From Ponticaulis sp. (GTDB taxonomy: Bacteria > Pseudomonadota > Alphaproteobacteria > Caulobacterales > Hyphomonadaceae), in NCBI GenBank assembly GCA_002723155.1, contig PBNO01000006.1:536899-600898 (forward strand): 64,000 nt of DNA. Reading direction: 5' to 3'. Within the stretch, counting starts at the first letter, position 1. Every line of letters starts with the position of its first letter. The position numbers and the translations under genes were made by a program. Of the stretch, positions 27,908 to 36,371 are shown in pieces. The notes under the pieces were generated by a model. It did not search any database and was not told the origin of the DNA. It was given only the letters and a program-made list of their open reading frames with translations.

Positions 27908-28414
27908 CTATTCTTCGGCCCTGAAACGCTCGTGGCAACTTTCACAGCTTTCACCCACAATCCTGAACTGCGCTCTGATTGCTTCGCCATCATTGGCAGC
28001 GGCTGCAGCTGAAAAGTCCGCGACAGTCGCCTGAAAGTCCTGAAGCGATTGCGCGAATGCTTCGTCATCGTCCCAGACAGCACTTAAGGAGTCGGTCTCA
28101 AACCCGGCCTCTGGCCCGCTACCTGCAGGAAACCAACTTGCCATTTGCGGGGCATAGCTCCGTATGGCCTGTATAGAGAAGATGGAGGTCGGGCTTGTTG
28201 GACGCCCTGCCCTTAGCTCGTCGCCTACAGCTTTGAAGGCAGCCCCAAGATCATGAAAGTTTGCGCGGCGCGCTTCGATCTGGTCCTTTATCGCTTGCTC
28301 TTCTTCAGAAAGCACGCGCGGCGCTTCGCTGCCTCCCCCACATGATGCAAGCACTAAAGCTAAGGCCGGAAGAATACCTCTTCCGGCCGCTGACTTGATT
28401 AAGTCGAATTTCAA
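27908..28414 (-). CDS. Cytochrome c'/c556-like lipoprotein
   Basis: The 168-residue exported protein has a lipobox (ALALVLASCGGG, Cys ~25), so it is probably anchored to a membrane facing the periplasm. The C terminus carries a single haem c site CESCHERFR, the position used by the four-helix cytochrome c'/c556 family, preceded by helical segments rich in Ala. The start is a TTG at 28414 with AGGAGAG 5 bases upstream; the open frame above it runs into the DUF1552 gene and has no signal peptide. It lies 28 bases after the DUF1552 stop. Probably an electron carrier for the cluster; partner unknown. Confidence 0.72.
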   Translation of the reverse strand: MKFDLIKSAAGRGILPALALVLASCGGGSEAPRVLSEEEQAIKDQIEARRANFHDLGAAFKAVGDELRAGRPTSPTSIFSIQAIRSYAPQMASWFPAGSGPEAGFETDSLSAVWDDDEAFAQSLQDFQATVADFSAAAAANDGEAIRAQFRIVGESCESCHERFRAEE

Positions 28415-28442
28415 ACTGACTCTCCTGTCTGGAAGTATCTGT

Positions 28443-29789
28443 CTAAGCGTACAGCTGTGTGACGGGGCTACTGGTCTCCATGGAGCGCGTACCATAGCGC
28501 TCCACGGGCAATCCGGTGATCTGTTGCATGGTGAGACCAACTCGGGTGATCGGGTCGCCATTCGCCACAATATTCTGACCTGTCTTGATGCGCCCACCAA
28601 AGCTTCCCGCAGTCATCATTGGAATGTTCTGGACTGCATGAATTTTGGCCCATGAGGTATCCGAGTGGGCAAGAACAAGCGTGTTGTCGAGAAGCGTGCC
28701 ATCGCCTTCCGGGATTGATGCGAGCGTCTCTACGAAGGTCGCAAAGCCTTTCATATTCTCGATCACGAACTGGCTTGTCTCTACCTGATAGCCAAGCTCG
28801 GAGTCGGTGAACTCCTCATGGGTAAACAGGTGGTGACTGCTCGCCTCGCCGCTCCTGTGAAGGCTGGACGCGGAATTTGAGAAAAGCGCATTAAAGTTGC
28901 GTGTCTGGTCGCAGGCCAGCGCAAGCGCCAGCAGCCGTGACATGACCGCATGGTTTGCGTGAACATTGGCAAGATCATAATTGCCTTCTGTCTGTGCAGG
29001 GCTCTCTGGAATGGTGCAAGCTTCAGGAATTACAGGTTCCTGAGTTTGCAGTTCGAGTTGCTGCTCAACCTCACGAACGGACGTGAAATACTGATCAAGG
29101 CGTTGGCGGTCTTCCCGACCGAGTTGCGCTTCTAACGAACGCCTTTGCTCACCCACGACCGAGAGCACGCTCAAGCGGCTAAGCGTTCTCGGATCAGGCT
29201 CAAACTCACCTTCGCCAGGACGTTGGAAACCGCCGCCGAATATCCGGTTGTAGAGCTGCAGCGGGGTTGCTTCAGGAGTATTGCGCACCTGTGCGGAACG
29301 GAAACTGTATGCGTCGCGAGGGTTACCCGTGGCCGCAAAATCGATTGTCGTGAAGCGCTTCGACGCGCTCATATGATCTGCGATATGATTTTCAAAGGTC
29401 GGACCTTCGACTTGTCCAATTTTCTGACACGCAATACCGGAACGCAGAGCGAACGTGCCGCTGAAATGGACATGGTTAGGACGACCATCAAGAATGGCGT
29501 CAAAACCCGTCATAAAGTTCAGGTGATGCTTTACCGATTCAAGCGGCGCAGACTCCGGCAACAGATTAAGCTGACCATCCTCTCCAACAGTCGGGGTCCA
29601 GCGACCTGGCGTTACGCCCAGCCCCCAGAACCACGTGCCAAACCGCAAAGGATGGACCGCAGCGCCTTCAGCCAGAGCCGATGGAACCAGACACTCAAGC
29701 CATGGCAACCCTACGCCCACCGCGGTTCCCTGAAACATACCTCGCAGGAGAGACCTGCGCGAAAGGCTTTTACGTTCAATGCCGCTCAT
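28443..29789 (-). CDS. DUF1552 domain-containing Tat-exported protein
   Basis: The 448-residue protein has a twin-arginine signal (RKSLSRRSLLRGMF, then a hydrophobic stretch to ~40) and a DUF1552 body (LRFGTWFWGLGVTPGRW, LAHSDTSWAKIHAVQNIP). DUF1552 proteins belong to the alkaline-phosphatase-like/DUF1501 group by fold prediction and are nearly always paired with DUF1592-type proteins; no reaction is established that I know of. Its ATG overlaps the DUF1592 stop (ATGA), so the two are translationally coupled. Export by Tat suggests it folds or binds a cofactor in the cytoplasm. Confidence 0.82.
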   Translation of the reverse strand: MSGIERKSLSRRSLLRGMFQGTAVGVGLPWLECLVPSALAEGAAVHPLRFGTWFWGLGVTPGRWTPTVGEDGQLNLLPESAPLESVKHHLNFMTGFDAILDGRPNHVHFSGTFALRSGIACQKIGQVEGPTFENHIADHMSASKRFTTIDFAATGNPRDAYSFRSAQVRNTPEATPLQLYNRIFGGGFQRPGEGEFEPDPRTLSRLSVLSVVGEQRRSLEAQLGREDRQRLDQYFTSVREVEQQLELQTQEPVIPEACTIPESPAQTEGNYDLANVHANHAVMSRLLALALACDQTRNFNALFSNSASSLHRSGEASSHHLFTHEEFTDSELGYQVETSQFVIENMKGFATFVETLASIPEGDGTLLDNTLVLAHSDTSWAKIHAVQNIPMMTAGSFGGRIKTGQNIVANGDPITRVGLTMQQITGLPVERYGTRSMETSSPVTQLYA

Positions 29790-31480
29790 GAATTCCTCTC
29801 CTGTGTAGTTATGTTTGCTTGTTGGAGGTCTTCGCCTCCTTCGGCTTCCGGAAATGAAACCGCATAGAATTCTTCACTTCGCGCGATTGTCGCCATGAGC
29901 TCACGGAAATTGTAATCGGACCGCTCAAACCCTCTCATGAGTTCGACATTCCAATAGCTGTCGATTTCTGTGTTTGAACGTCCTGTGGCATAGTGTTGAA
30001 GGCGTTCAACAACGCAGGATGTTGCCGCTTCGTGGTTTGCAAGAATGTTCTCTAAAGCCGGCAGATCATCGTAGGCGATGCCATCAACTTCGCCGCTCGT
30101 GTCGATCATCTCACCATGCTCACGAATGCGGTACATACCGGCGCCATCAAAATTCTCCAATGAGAGCCCGATTGGATCGATAAAGCGGTGACAGCTTGCG
30201 CACGCCGCATCGGTGCGGTGTTGGGTGAGGCGCGCTCTTGCGGTTCGAAACTCAGGGTTATCTACGTCCTGAACGACCGTGAAATTCACTGCGGCAGGAG
30301 CAGGCGCGACAGTCTGGCAAAGCAATGACTGTCTAACCGCGATACCTCGCAATGTCGCCGAAGACCGGCCAGGATGAGAATGAAGCGCCGTGAAACCGGC
30401 GTGAGAAAGGAGCCCGCCCCGGATATCATCTTCAGGAAAGCGAACCAGCTCCCATCCTTCCGACGGGACAACGGGCACGGCGTAAATCATTCCCAAAGAT
30501 CGGGTTAGAAACGTTTCCTTCGCCGTGAAGATCGAAGGATAAGGCGCTTCATTGTCGATCAGATGATGATCCAGGAACATCATCAACTGTTCATGGGCAT
30601 CTTCGGCAACCGCCTGATTGAAAGCCGGATAAATCAGCTTGTCTTTTTCAAGCGACGAAAACCGGGAAAGGTCAAGAAAGTCGTCGTAGAAGGCGCGCGA
30701 TCCCTGTCTGAGATTTTCCGAGGCAATCATGCGCTCGACCTGAGCCTCCAGACCTTCTCGAGAGTGAAGCTCACCAGCCCGAGCGGCTCGTAAGAGCTCT
30801 TCGTCAGGAGCGGAATTCCATAGAAAATAGCTCAGGCGCGCCGCCATGGAGTGATTTGTGAGCATGACATCGCCGCGTCCGTCATCTTCCAGCCGGTCGA
30901 TGATGAATAAGAATTGCGGAGAAGACAGCATGCCTTCAACGACAAGCCCTGCTGCATTCTCAAAGGAGCCAACCTGAGCCATTGATGCCTGCATGGCATC
31001 TGCCCAGACCTCAACATCCTCGGAGGAAAGATCGCGCCTGAAGAGAGCCTCTCCATACTGCTCGATAATCTGAGATGCGCATTCCCGATCAAACTCCGCA
31101 GAGTCAGAAGGAGAGCACGGCATATAATCCGCCCAGTTATCGGCTGCGACCACCTGGTCTGCGATAGAACCCGCAATACCGTAATACTGTTCGTATCCGC
31201 TGGCGCTTATCGAAGCTTGCGATGCACCGATCGCACCCAGACCGTCTATACGGATTTCCGGCTCAAAGCGCCCAACCACCGTGATTTCATTAGAAAACAC
31301 GTCAGCAATAGTGTTTCGGTATTGCGCCTCCGTAAGGCGACGCATTTGCGGGGGCGGCATCTCGCCCTCAAAGCTATTCCCGCCAAAAATCAGACTTCTT
31401 GCGTCCGGTATTGCGAGCACCGCCGCAGCGATGACGCCGATACCGACGATAGGAAGCGCGACATTCTTAATTCCGGCCAT
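29786..31480 (-). CDS. DUF1592/DUF1588/DUF1585 multidomain haem-motif protein
   Basis: The 564-residue protein has an N-terminal membrane/signal segment (~6-25), a DUF1587-like motif (RRLTEAQYRNTIADVF), a DUF1595-like region (EALFRRDLSSEDV), DUF1592 (SSPQFLFIIDR, ARLSYFLWNSAPDEELL), DUF1588 with the haem c motif CASCHRFIDPIGLSLENFDG, and C-terminal DUF1585 (YATGRSNTEID). The family is abundant in planctomycetes and myxobacteria and occurs in some Hyphomonadaceae; the function is not known to me. It is second of the cluster, directly upstream of its usual partner DUF1552 with an ATGA overlap. Confidence 0.85.
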   Translation of the reverse strand: MAGIKNVALPIVGIGVIAAAVLAIPDARSLIFGGNSFEGEMPPPQMRRLTEAQYRNTIADVFSNEITVVGRFEPEIRIDGLGAIGASQASISASGYEQYYGIAGSIADQVVAADNWADYMPCSPSDSAEFDRECASQIIEQYGEALFRRDLSSEDVEVWADAMQASMAQVGSFENAAGLVVEGMLSSPQFLFIIDRLEDDGRGDVMLTNHSMAARLSYFLWNSAPDEELLRAARAGELHSREGLEAQVERMIASENLRQGSRAFYDDFLDLSRFSSLEKDKLIYPAFNQAVAEDAHEQLMMFLDHHLIDNEAPYPSIFTAKETFLTRSLGMIYAVPVVPSEGWELVRFPEDDIRGGLLSHAGFTALHSHPGRSSATLRGIAVRQSLLCQTVAPAPAAVNFTVVQDVDNPEFRTARARLTQHRTDAACASCHRFIDPIGLSLENFDGAGMYRIREHGEMIDTSGEVDGIAYDDLPALENILANHEAATSCVVERLQHYATGRSNTEIDSYWNVELMRGFERSDYNFRELMATIARSEEFYAVSFPEAEGGEDLQQANITTQERNS

Positions 31481-31500
31481 TTCCTCGCCCTGTAGTCTTA

Positions 31501-32862
31501 TTAGTATGTTTCGGAGTCGCTGGTGCCGGAGTCCTCTAGTTCCTCCATCAGCGCTTCCATCATGTCTTCTTCATCGCTCTGGCCGAGACTCCGGACATCC
31601 CGAGCCCTGATGTCAGCCCCTTCAACCATGATCTGCTCCACAGGAACGCCATAGTATTCCGTTGTGTCGATAACGTAGTCGACGAGCTGATCTTCAGGTG
31701 GATGAATGACGAATGCCGCAACAGCCTCGATACGCATGGCCGTGGAGATTGCGGTACATCGGCCCGATGCCTCATCATACCTGCCGTCCGCATGCTCTTG
31801 CAGCGCAGTCCAAACAGCCGGGCATGTGTATCCATTTGCGACCTGTAAGGCGCCGGCAGCATCATGGAAGTTATTCCAATACGCATGTTCCAGATCGAAA
31901 TAACCCACGAGATCGCCTTCCGCTGATCCGTCTTCATTGAGAGTGAGGTGAATTATTGTGTCGTAGATCAGATATTCGGCAGGACGGCCGGACCAGCCGA
32001 GGCGCGTCCGTAGGGTGAACGGATCAGTGATCAACTCACCATCTACGATGCGCCCTGTACCAAGACTATGCCAAATTCTGTTATCCGTGATCGTAATACT
32101 GGCGTGCGGAAGACCATTCTTCTCACTATCGAACATGGTGGGTTCAAAGCTGGCGTAAATACCGATTTCGACCTGATCGTCGTTCAGCCGGTCATCAACG
32201 CCACGGATCTCCATCACCGTAGTTGTTTCGCCATCGCGATACGAACCGATGTGGTAATCTTCCATCGCACCGCCGGCAAACTCAGGGTCTCTGCGGAAGC
32301 TATCAATGCAGCCCATCACCCGGTAAAGTTCATTGTCGACGCCGGGCGTTCCGTCAGGACTGTTGAAATCTACCGTGCCGCAGGTCCGCGCGTCGTTTCC
32401 GTCGGAAATAAGCCCATCCAGATCCCGGCCGTACGCGGTATCGCTTTGCACCACGCGCATTGGAGGATCATTATAGGATGTGGGGATGTTGCAGATGGAC
32501 TCACCGCCCTGCTCTGCCATCCGCTGAGCAGACAGCGCATACCCCATCCGGTAATAAGTTGACCTGTTTTCAGGCCTTAGCAAAAATTCCTGACGATCCT
32601 CAGGCAGATGCATGATGGCAACGTCCCGAAGCGCCATTGCCCAGCCGTCCGGGCAGTCTTCCGGTGTTTCGTGAACGTCGTACCAGAAATAGGTGAAGGC
32701 GAGACCGATTGTCGTCGGGTCGCTTACAGCAAGCCGCGCTGGTTCTGCGATATCAGCGAGTGTTCTGGATTCTGCCTGCCGTGTTTCCTGCGCTTCGGCA
32801 GCACCAAAGAGGCATAGTGCCGATACACTTCCGCAAATAAGGGTTCGGAACATACCGTTCAT
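31501..32862 (-). CDS. Secreted protein of unknown function
   Basis: The 453-residue protein is one I do not recognise. It has a Sec signal peptide (1-~25, LICGSVSALCLFGAAEAQET), six Cys in the mature part that could form disulfides (in CPDGW, ICNIP, TCGTV, GCIDS, TCPAV, RCTAIS) and an acidic C terminus (DEEDMMEALMEELEDSGTSD). There are no membrane segments and no haem or metal motif. GGGAGG 8 bases upstream supports the ATG at 32862. It sits between HiPIP and DUF1592 (14 and 20 bases), so it is very likely part of the same operon and acts in the periplasm with them. Confidence 0.8.
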   Translation of the reverse strand: MNGMFRTLICGSVSALCLFGAAEAQETRQAESRTLADIAEPARLAVSDPTTIGLAFTYFWYDVHETPEDCPDGWAMALRDVAIMHLPEDRQEFLLRPENRSTYYRMGYALSAQRMAEQGGESICNIPTSYNDPPMRVVQSDTAYGRDLDGLISDGNDARTCGTVDFNSPDGTPGVDNELYRVMGCIDSFRRDPEFAGGAMEDYHIGSYRDGETTTVMEIRGVDDRLNDDQVEIGIYASFEPTMFDSEKNGLPHASITITDNRIWHSLGTGRIVDGELITDPFTLRTRLGWSGRPAEYLIYDTIIHLTLNEDGSAEGDLVGYFDLEHAYWNNFHDAAGALQVANGYTCPAVWTALQEHADGRYDEASGRCTAISTAMRIEAVAAFVIHPPEDQLVDYVIDTTEYYGVPVEQIMVEGADIRARDVRSLGQSDEEDMMEALMEELEDSGTSDSETY

Positions 32863-32876
32863 AATTTGCCTCCCAA

Positions 32877-33203
32877 TTATGCTTGTTGCTCGGTCCAGGA
32901 CACACAGTGTCCGGCTGGATTCGCTGGCAAATTATCGATCTGACACGATCCACATTCCGCCTCGAGGCCGTTATAAAACTCACAGTTCACACAATTTCGG
33001 CCATCGACTTGAGAAACCTCAGCGTAATCCCTGCCCTCCCGGGAGAGCATTTCGCTGCGCGATAGCGTGTCAGATGTCGCGCATTGCAGGCCGCTGGTCG
33101 CGCCATTTCCGCAAGCTGCTAGCACCGCGCCGCCGGCTGACAGTGCGAGAGAGCTTTTGATAAAGGTTCGACGCGTCGGGTTTGTTTTTATCAAGTTCGT
33201 CAT
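32877..33203 (-). CDS. High-potential iron-sulfur protein (HiPIP)-like
   Basis: The 108-residue electron carrier has a Tat signal (TRRTFIKSSLALSAGG) that also holds a lipobox-like LAAC (Cys31). The four cluster ligands fit the HiPIP pattern: C71-x2-C74 (RNCVNCEFYNG), C87 (in ECGSCQ) and C100 (AGHCVSW), with an extra Cys at 84. ATG 33203 lies ~11 bases after GGAGG. It is the first gene of the reverse-strand cluster and diverges from a TetR gene. It probably carries electrons in the periplasm for the DUF1592 or cytochrome protein; that link is inference from position. Confidence 0.82.
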   Translation of the reverse strand: MTNLIKTNPTRRTFIKSSLALSAGGAVLAACGNGATSGLQCATSDTLSRSEMLSREGRDYAEVSQVDGRNCVNCEFYNGLEAECGSCQIDNLPANPAGHCVSWTEQQA

Positions 33204-33318
33204 CGATTCTACGTTTCCTCCGCCAACAGGAGTAACCTGAACGCATTTACCCGTCAATGACAATCGCACTAATAAAAAAGACACGAAAGCTACGAGGCAG
33301 GCAACTCAGGTCATCGAT

Positions 33319-33427
33319 CGTTCCAAACAAATGGAGCGCACCAGAGGGCAAGCAGTGAAATTCTCACCACTCCAACGACAATCACCGCTATTTTCCGATA
33401 GTTGTTTGTCTTCCAACGTTTGAAACG
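33319..33427. promoter_or_regulatory. Paired candidate TetR operators in the HiPIP/tetR divergent region
   Basis: CGTTCCAAAC at 33319-33328 and the reverse-oriented GTTTGAAACG at 33418-33427 are near-identical copies of one motif (CGTTYCAAAC). The second copy extends to an 11-base palindrome CGTTT-G-AAACG (33417-33427), 40 bases before the tetR start. The first lies ~116 bases before the HiPIP start. Operators flanking a divergent TetR gene are the usual layout; binding is inferred. Confidence 0.4.
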
Positions 33428-33467
33428 GTAGGAACTCTCAGTAACTAATCTTTCTGAAAGACGCGTA

Positions 33468-34070
33468 ATGGACGGAATGCCCGATCATTCACAATCAAGC
33501 AGCCAACGCATCGTTGAGGCTGCGAATGCGGTATTTCTCAAAGGCGGGGTTATGCCAATATCTCTGGCTGATGTCGCGGAGATTGCAGGCGTCAGTCGGT
33601 CTTTGATCTACTCACATTTTCCGACACAACATGATCTCATGAACGGCGTTCTTCAGCTTCACGTTCCGGTGATTGAGCGCGTATCAGAGCTGGCTCGGAG
33701 GTCGCAATCTGCTCAGGACGCGCTATTGCAAAGTGCCCTCGCCTATTTTGACGCAATGCTCGAAGATGGGCCCACTCTCGCCTTGGCGCCGAACGATTCA
33801 TTTCTGAGCGGGCGGGTGAGTGAAGCGTTTCAGACCGCCTCCATGAATTGCCTTCATACATTGGCGCGGTCGGCGAAGAGTATTTTCAACGTTTCAGCAC
33901 GCGAAGCCGTCTCAAGCATCGTCATGCTGAAATCACTGCCTGATGAGGCAGCTTTACTCGCCTGGAACGGTCAGATCGAAGCGGAAATATGCAGGGAAAC
34001 CCTAGAGGACAGCTTTAAACGCGCTATCGAGTCCATGACGTATCACGACGCCGTCTATCCTGTGGGTTAA
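33468..34070 (+). CDS. TetR/AcrR-family transcriptional regulator
   Basis: The 200-residue regulator has an N-terminal TetR HTH (SQRIVEAANAVFLKGGVMPI, DVAEIAGVSRSLIYSHFPTQ) and a variable helical ligand domain. It diverges from the HiPIP-DUF1592-DUF1552 cluster, with matching operator-like motifs between, so it is the likely local repressor of that cluster and of itself. Two ATG codons (33468, 33477) are possible and neither has a strong ribosome site. Its TAA overlaps the stop of the convergent HTH-TetR gene in a shared TTAA. Confidence 0.85.
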   Translation: MDGMPDHSQSSSQRIVEAANAVFLKGGVMPISLADVAEIAGVSRSLIYSHFPTQHDLMNGVLQLHVPVIERVSELARRSQSAQDALLQSALAYFDAMLEDGPTLALAPNDSFLSGRVSEAFQTASMNCLHTLARSAKSIFNVSAREAVSSIVMLKSLPDEAALLAWNGQIEAEICRETLEDSFKRAIESMTYHDAVYPVG

Positions 34071-34894
34071 TCGCTGAGAGCGGAATCGGTAATGACCGGC
34101 ACGCAAAGGATTTCTGCCTGCTCAAGCGATATCCGGTTCTGTGCCACGAGATGACCTGCCTTTCGAACAAAGGCCGACATCATTTTGGTTTTGAGAATGG
34201 CCTGCTGCTCCGAAAGCCTGGTGTTTGCCACAATGACATTCACATGCCGTGCAAGCGCTTCGCCTCGCTCGGCTTTCGCCCGCTCATCAATGGCTTTTCG
34301 TAGCTTGGAGTCAGCGGAAATCTGTTGGAGCAACGGCCCTCGGCGCGCAGCTTCTCGAAGATATGACACCGATGACATGACGATTTTGGTGATGCGCGTT
34401 GTACCACGCGGAATGATCCGCTTCCGTACACGCTCGAAAGCCTGATATTCTTCGTATGCAAGTTCGACCAGAATGTCTTCGCGGGTCGAATAGCAGTTGT
34501 GAGCCTGCGCCTCACTGATACCGAGGTTTCTTGCTATCTGGCGCAACGAAACTTCGTGCACACCTTCGGTTGTCGCGATTTTCCGCGCCTCTTCAAGAAC
34601 CTGACGTCTACGCTGCTCTAATGGCAGGCGGGTGCGGGAACGCCTGGAAGAACTGACACGGCCCCCAATACTGATTTCCTCGTCTGGATCATCCAGCGCG
34701 CCAACCAAAGCCTCAATATCGGGAGATACACCGTTCGCCCAAAACCCTTTGGGCGGTCTTTCGATATCTACGCGGTCGCATATTTTTGCGAGACCGTTCG
34801 GAGATAATCCGAAGTCAGACGCAAGAGCTGTCATCGGCTTGCTCCAGACAAGCTCCAACAGCTCCCGCTTTTTAAGTTTATGCGGCGCACTCAT
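34067..34894 (-). CDS. HTH-TetR fusion transcriptional regulator
   Basis: The 275-residue protein has two parts. Residues 1-~75 match a small HTH-like domain seen in various bacterial proteins (RELLELVWSKPMTALASDFG, then LAKICDRVDIERPPKGFWAN). Residues ~95-275 are a TetR regulator (RRRQVLEEARKIATTEGV, LRQIARNLGISEAQAHNCYS, with a helical ligand domain). ATG 34894 is preferred over a TTG at 34912 because a 10-bp inverted repeat lies immediately upstream of the TTG. It follows the CoA-transferase genes in the same direction (68-base gap) and is a likely regulator of them; that is inference. Confidence 0.75.
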   Translation of the reverse strand: MSAPHKLKKRELLELVWSKPMTALASDFGLSPNGLAKICDRVDIERPPKGFWANGVSPDIEALVGALDDPDEEISIGGRVSSSRRSRTRLPLEQRRRQVLEEARKIATTEGVHEVSLRQIARNLGISEAQAHNCYSTREDILVELAYEEYQAFERVRKRIIPRGTTRITKIVMSSVSYLREAARRGPLLQQISADSKLRKAIDERAKAERGEALARHVNVIVANTRLSEQQAILKTKMMSAFVRKAGHLVAQNRISLEQAEILCVPVITDSALSD

Positions 34895-34915
34895 AATAGC
34901 TGCTATACCCAACTC

Positions 34916-34940
34916 TCTGGCGAATAATCAATTCGCCAGA
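34916..34940. promoter_or_regulatory. Perfect 10-bp inverted repeat before the HTH-TetR gene
   Basis: TCTGGCGAAT (34916-34925), a 5-base spacer and ATTCGCCAGA (34931-34940) form a perfect palindrome, 21 bases upstream of the regulator ATG and 22 bases past the scoB stop. There is no T-run after it on the reverse strand, so an autoregulatory operator is more likely than a terminator; it could also act as an attenuating hairpin. Confidence 0.5.
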
Positions 34941-34962
34941 AGATTAAATTCAGGCAAGTGAC

Positions 34963-35589
34963 CTAAACGAGAGTCGCTTCAGTTTTGCTACGCACTTCAT
35001 CTTCAGTGACTTCAGGCGCTAGCTCAACAAGTTTCAGTCCGCCTTCAACGACGTCAAAAACACCCAGATCCGTGATGATACGGTCGACTACACCCTGGCC
35101 CGTGAGCGGCAGAGTGCAGGCCTGTAGCAGTTTGGTTTCGCCCGCTTTGTTGGTGTGATCCATCACAACAACGATACGCTTGACGCCAGCAACGAGGTCC
35201 ATCGCGCCGCCCATACCCTTCACGAGCTTCCCAGGGATCATCCAGTTTGCCAGATCACCATTTTCAGCAACTTCCATCGCACCGAGAATGGCGAGATTGA
35301 TGTGTCCACCACGGATCATCGAAAAACTGGTCGATGACGAGAAGAAGCTCGAACGATCCAGTGTCGTGATCGTCTGCTTACCGGCGTTAATAAGATCCGG
35401 GTCTTCTTCGCCTTCATACGGGAACGGGCCCATGCCAAGCATACCGTTTTCCGACTGCAGCGTCACATCTACGCCGTCCGGGATAAAATTCGATACGAGT
35501 GTCGGGATACCAATTCCGAGGTTGACGTAGAAGCCGTCTTCAAGCTCCTGAGCCGCGCGCTCAGCCATCTGATCTCTTGTCCAAGGCAT
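34963..35589 (-). CDS. scoB: 3-oxoacid CoA-transferase subunit B
   Basis: The 208-residue beta subunit of a two-subunit succinyl-CoA:3-ketoacid (acetoacetate) CoA-transferase carries the catalytic Glu in the family motif [12 protein letters not shown] near residues 40-52; [18 protein letters not shown] and [18 protein letters not shown]-type segments are present. It transfers CoA to acetoacetate or a related 3-oxo acid. It follows scoA by 3 bases. Specificity within the family cannot be settled from sequence. Confidence 0.9.
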   Translation of the reverse strand: MPWTRDQMAERAAQELEDGFYVNLGIGIPTLVSNFIPDGVDVTLQSENGMLGMGPFPYEGEEDPDLINAGKQTITTLDRSSFFSSSTSFSMIRGGHINLAILGAMEVAENGDLANWMIPGKLVKGMGGAMDLVAGVKRIVVVMDHTNKAGETKLLQACTLPLTGQGVVDRIITDLGVFDVVEGGLKLVELAPEVTEDEVRSKTEATLV

Positions 35590-35592
35590 CGC

Positions 35593-36297
35593 TCAGGCCT
35601 CCTCGCGCTTGCGTGTTGTAACTTTTTCAATCCGCTTCTCGTGCGCGCCCTGAATAATGCGCTGAACGAAAATGCCCGGCGTGTGGATGAAGTTTGGATC
35701 AAGCTCTCCGACTGGCTCCATTTCCTCAACTTCAGCGACGGTCACACGACCCGCTGTAGCCATGTCGTGATTAAAGTTCAGAGCCGTGGCGTTGTAGACG
35801 AGATTGCCCTGCGCATCGCCTTTATACGCCTTTACGATCGACAGGTCCGCTACGAGGCCCGTCTCGAGGATATACGTTTCACCGTTGAAGTCTTTGTGCT
35901 CTTTGCCGTCAGCAATCACAGTGCCAACGCCTGTTTTCGTATAGAACCCCGGAATGCCTGCACCACCGGCGCGACACCTTTCTGCGAGCGTTCCTTGCGG
36001 ATTGAACTCAAGCTCGAGCTCGCCATTCAGATACTGGCGCTCAAACTCTTTATTCTCACCCACGTATGAGGAAATCATCTTCTTGACCTGACGATTCTTG
36101 AGCAGAAGCCCAAGGCCAAACCCGTCTACACCAGCATTGTTAGAAATGATGGTCAGGTCCTTCACGCCAGACTGGCGAATGGCCTCGATAAGAAGTTCTG
36201 GAATGCCGCACAGACCAAATCCGCCGGACATAATAGTCATCCCATCGAACAACAGACCGTCCAAAGCGGCGGCTGCGTCGGAATAGGTTTTCTTCAT
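35593..36297 (-). CDS. scoA: 3-oxoacid CoA-transferase subunit A
   Basis: The 234-residue alpha subunit has MSGGFGLCGIPELLIEAI and the glycine-rich GAGIPGFYTKTGVGT of family I CoA-transferases. ATG 36297 has GAGGAAAG ~6 bases upstream; the frame is open further up but that part lies over the promoter. It is the first gene of the scoAB operon. A strong palindrome overlapping a -35 element lies 70 bases upstream, so a TetR-type repressor probably controls it. Confidence 0.91.
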   Translation of the reverse strand: MKKTYSDAAAALDGLLFDGMTIMSGGFGLCGIPELLIEAIRQSGVKDLTIISNNAGVDGFGLGLLLKNRQVKKMISSYVGENKEFERQYLNGELELEFNPQGTLAERCRAGGAGIPGFYTKTGVGTVIADGKEHKDFNGETYILETGLVADLSIVKAYKGDAQGNLVYNATALNFNHDMATAGRVTVAEVEEMEPVGELDPNFIHTPGIFVQRIIQGAHEKRIEKVTTRKREEA

Positions 36298-36342
36298 GAT
36301 TCTTTCCTCGACATTGCGGGTTTCCTCGCCCCGATAACCGCA

Positions 36343-36371
36343 TCTGTATTCAAGGATCCACAAAAATTCAA
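36343..36371 (-). promoter_or_regulatory. Candidate sigma-70 promoter of scoAB
   Basis: On the reverse strand TTGAAT (36371-36366), a 17-base spacer and TACAGA (36348-36343) precede scoA by 45 bases. The match to the housekeeping consensus is moderate; the exact 17-base spacing and the palindrome overlapping the -35 box raise the likelihood. Confidence 0.4.

Noticed and set aside
29145-29867. 240-codon forward open frame opposite the DUF1552 gene
   Set aside because: Antisense to a gene with clear domains, Arg-rich composition, no family resemblance.
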